Positions 13,968 through 16,135 of a stretch of DNA of 16,135 nt are shown here, in pieces; position 1 is the stretch's first letter; every line of letters starts with the position of its first letter. The notes beneath the pieces were generated by a model. That model did no database searches and was not told the DNA's origin. It saw only the letters and a list, made by a program, of their open reading frames with translations. The stretch lies in contig RFHG01000086.1 in NCBI GenBank assembly GCA_003696465.1, forward strand, positions 1 through 16,135. The letters run 5' to 3'. The stretch comes from Gammaproteobacteria bacterium (GTDB taxonomy: Bacteria > Pseudomonadota > Gammaproteobacteria > J044). A program made the translations under genes and the position numbers.

Positions 13968-14375
13968 ATGATTGCTATCGGTACCGATATCGTCGACAAA
14001 CGCCGCATTGAGCGCCTCTACCAGCGACATGGCACGCGTTTCCCCAGACGCATCCTGACCCCTGCGGAGATGGATGATTTCGAACGAACCCAGGACTCCG
14101 TGGGCTTTCTGGCCAGACGATTCTGCGCCAAGGAGGCGATCAGCAAGGTTCTTGGAACCGGGTTCTCTCGGGGTGTCCGGTTCATTGACCTGGAGATCGT
14201 CCATGACGGGCTGGGCAAGCCGCTAGTCCGATTGCATGGTGCCGCAAAAAGGCAGGCTGAGCTTTCCGGTCTGTCCTCGATTGAATTGAGCATTTCGGAT
14301 GAGCGCAATTATGCCGTTGCCTTTGCACTTGGACAAGCTGGCAGTCAGGCGGGTTCCACTTCTCCCTCGTATTGA
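13968..14375 (+). CDS. acpS: Holo-[acyl-carrier-protein] synthase
   Basis: AcpS transfers 4'-phosphopantetheine from CoA to the serine of acyl carrier protein, activating fatty acid synthesis. The N-terminus IGTDIVDKRRIERL gives the metal ligand D7, and FCAKEAISKVLGTG gives E56 and the CoA-binding Lys. The C-terminal ELSISDERNYAVAFAL is also typical. The family fold ends near residue 121. The 135-residue product then carries a low-complexity tail (GQAGSQAGSTSPSY). The final ten codons and the stop overlap the 3' end of the convergent kinase gene by 31 bases (14345-14375). It is the last gene of the plus-strand train, and no terminator hairpin is visible after it. Confidence 0.95.
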   Translation: MIAIGTDIVDKRRIERLYQRHGTRFPRRILTPAEMDDFERTQDSVGFLARRFCAKEAISKVLGTGFSRGVRFIDLEIVHDGLGKPLVRLHGAAKRQAELSGLSSIELSISDERNYAVAFALGQAGSQAGSTSPSY

Positions 14376-16135
14376 TTGAGCTGGTCTATCTCGCGCCCAA
14401 TGCGAGCCAAAAGTCTCTGTATCTCCCTGCTCAGAATGACGCAGGATGTGCGAATTGCCAGTTCTGACAGCTCGCCATCCCGATGGAAGATCTCCTCGAT
14501 TTCCAGGCATAACTCGATGAGACGCGTTCCGCCGCAATAGCGTCCGGTTCCATTCAGCCGGTGGGCAATCTCTGCGAATGCATCGGAAGACAGCTGATCG
14601 GGTGATTCGAGGATTTTCATGATCCGGGTCAATTCTTCCTGAGATAACTGATAGATTCTCCGTACCGTCTTACCATGGTATGTCGTGATATTCGATATAT
14701 TGCCGGGTTCGAAGCAGGCAGCCAGATTGTTCTGCATGATCACTCGCAGTGTGTCTGTTGTGACCGGCTTGGGAAGAAAACCGTCGTGCAGGTGGTCGGG
14801 GAGGGTTTGGTCAAGATAGACGTCCGCGCTGATAAACACGATCCGGCTCAAGGGAGAATGGGTCCGTATTTCCTGAGCCACTTCGGTCGGATTCATGTTC
14901 GGCATGTGTCCGTCGATAAAAGCGATGTCCGGAGCATGTTCGGTAACGAAGCTGATCAGGTCATCTCCTTGTTCAGTCGTCACCATATCCAACCCCTCTT
15001 CATCCAGTAACAGTCTGAGCACTTCGAGGTTGGTCGGATTGTCATCCGCTGCCAGGCAACGCAGACCGGACCAGGTACTGCCGGATGGTACGGGAGGTAA
15101 TATGCCTTCCTCTCGATTTACGGGTTGATCGCCATTTCCTGCTTTCTCGATGAAAAACGCTTGCGTGACATGTTCGACGCCGGCCCCGTATGCGCGATCC
15201 ATCAGCTCCGTTGCCTCGCGCATGAAGGGTGTGTATATATGCACGTCATCCCGCATGAATAATTCAGGCCAGGAATGATGCAGGCTGTCAGGGTGTTCGA
15301 TCAGAACGGCCACCGGGAAAGAATCGGAGGATATGGCATCCAGATCGGAGAGTGGCAGGACCGGTATGTCATGTGGCAAGTGGAAAATCCGGTAACGGGT
15401 ATCGCAGGCAACGCTCCGGAATCGACCCCATATCCGTTTAATGGAGTATTCCGGAAATATGCTGCAGTGTTCCGCAGGTATTATGATGCTGAATATAGAA
15501 CCGCCGGATGGGTTCGATGCATATTTCAGCTCATAGCCCAGCGAGTCGCAGAGAGAATGTGCGATGTACAGACCAAGGCCAAAGCCTTCGCGCAATTCAT
15601 TCTCCCGGCGAGAGAAGGGTTGAAATAGCCGGACGAGATCCTTTTGATCAATTCCCGGTCCCGTATCAATGATGTGGACGATGAATGTGTCTTTATCAAG
15701 CTCCGTTTGCAGTATGACCCCGCCCTTCAGTGTGTACTTGATTGCATTGGAAAGCAGGTTGGTCACGATCTGACGGAATCTCATTTCATCTGTTGTCAGC
15801 CCCTGCACCCTGGGATCGGGGTCGTAGACAAGCCAGAGATTCCTTGTGTATGCATCCTGCTCCAATACATCCATTACCGACCGAAACAGCATGTTCAAGT
15901 CGTGTGGCTGCGGTTTCGGATCGCTGGCCGTGGCGCAGTTGGCGAGCAGAATCTGATCAATGAGAGATAGCAAGTGCCTGGATGAAGACTGTATCAATTC
16001 AATTTCATGGTTACCCGGATATTCTCTTGATAGATGATCACTGACCCCGATGATGGCATTCAGTGGCGTTCTTAGCTCATGGCTTATATTGGCAAGGAAA
16101 ACGGATTTCTCCCTGTTGGACTCTTCCGCCTTTTC
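14345..16135 (-). CDS. Hybrid sensor histidine kinase (HisKA-HATPase-REC-HPt), N-terminus outside window
   Basis: The frame is open to the right edge, giving 596 C-terminal residues; the sensor part lies beyond. Numbering from the edge, the dimerisation domain has the phospho-accepting H19 in ISHELRTPLNAI. The ATPase domain has the N box RFRQIVTNLLSNAIKYT (about 119-135), DTGPGID (157-163) and GFGLGLYIAHSL (184-195). Next comes about 130 residues I cannot assign (226-357). A receiver domain follows with acidic pair D364-D365, phospho-acceptor D408 in FIDGHMP, S436 and K456. A histidine phosphotransfer domain comes last, with H525 in AHRLNGTGRYCGG. This architecture implies a His-Asp-His-Asp relay to a separate regulator, as in BarA/GacS, but the kinase core is not clearly GacS. 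The TTG at 15997 is internal, not a start. GC is visibly lower than in neighbouring genes. Confidence 0.92.
   Translation of the reverse strand, partial: EKAEESNREKSVFLANISHELRTPLNAIIGVSDHLSREYPGNHEIELIQSSSRHLLSLIDQILLANCATASDPKPQPHDLNMLFRSVMDVLEQDAYTRNLWLVYDPDPRVQGLTTDEMRFRQIVTNLLSNAIKYTLKGGVILQTELDKDTFIVHIIDTGPGIDQKDLVRLFQPFSRRENELREGFGLGLYIAHSLCDSLGYELKYASNPSGGSIFSIIIPAEHCSIFPEYSIKRIWGRFRSVACDTRYRIFHLPHDIPVLPLSDLDAISSDSFPVAVLIEHPDSLHHSWPELFMRDDVHIYTPFMREATELMDRAYGAGVEHVTQAFFIEKAGNGDQPVNREEGILPPVPSGSTWSGLRCLAADDNPTNLEVLRLLLDEEGLDMVTTEQGDDLISFVTEHAPDIAFIDGHMPNMNPTEVAQEIRTHSPLSRIVFISADVYLDQTLPDHLHDGFLPKPVTTDTLRVIMQNNLAACFEPGNISNITTYHGKTVRRIYQLSQEELTRIMKILESPDQLSSDAFAEIAHRLNGTGRYCGGTRLIELCLEIEEIFHRDGELSELAIRTSCVILSREIQRLLARIGREIDQLNQYEGEVEPA

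Noticed and set aside
15997..15997. TTG at 15997 as the start of the sensor kinase
   Set aside because: The frame continues upstream to the window edge and contains the essential H box of the kinase, so the true start lies outside the window.
1..16135. tRNA, rRNA, CRISPR arrays, insertion sequences, phage or toxin-antitoxin genes
   Set aside because: I looked for cloverleaf-like clusters, regularly spaced repeats, transposase motifs and small gene pairs, and saw none; coding genes fill nearly the whole window.

Overview
The window looks like the chromosome of a gammaproteobacterium with a fairly GC-rich genome. Every gene I can identify belongs to a conserved block of housekeeping and stress-response genes. 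The order nadB / rpoE(algU)-rseA(mucA)-rseB(mucB)-rseC(mucC)-degP(mucD)-lepA-lepB-DUF4845-rnc-era-recO-pdxJ is, from memory, the order seen in Pseudomonas. The extra small glutaredoxin-like gene and the acpS/sensor-kinase end suggest another gammaproteobacterial lineage. I cannot fix the genus from sequence alone. There are no tRNA, rRNA, CRISPR, insertion-sequence or phage features, and no gene-free stretch longer than about 160 bases.

Layout. 14-1261 (-) encodes a Ste24-type M48 membrane metallopeptidase. It is divergent from orn (1385-1939, +), the oligoribonuclease. orn meets nadB (L-aspartate oxidase, 1940-3553, -) tail to tail with no bases between the two stop codons. A divergent promoter region (3554-3710) then separates nadB from a 14-gene plus-strand train running from 3711 to 14375. 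That train is rpoE, rseA, rseB, rseC, degP, a glutaredoxin-like gene, lepA, lepB, a DUF4845 membrane protein, rnc, era, recO, pdxJ and acpS. Its largest internal gap is about 58 bases (before degP), and most junctions overlap by 1, 4 or 8 bases. The last gene (14345-16135, -) is a hybrid sensor histidine kinase running off the right edge. Its 3' end overlaps acpS by 31 bases.

How the genes work together. rpoE-rseABC-degP is the envelope-stress module. RseA holds sigma-E at the membrane, RseB guards RseA and senses the periplasm, RseC is a redox-type membrane modulator, and DegP is the periplasmic protease and chaperone output. LepA (translation factor), LepB (signal peptidase I), RNase III and Era (ribosome maturation) link protein synthesis and export to the same transcription unit. 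RecO (recombination repair), PdxJ (vitamin B6) and AcpS (acyl carrier protein activation) follow.

I found no convincing new defence or metabolic system. The points most worth a second look are the sensor kinase (undefined domain between kinase and receiver, lower GC, 3' overlap with acpS), a shortened RecO, a strong hairpin touching the M48 Shine-Dalgarno, the palindromic double stop between orn and nadB, and a candidate autoregulatory sigma-E promoter before rpoE.
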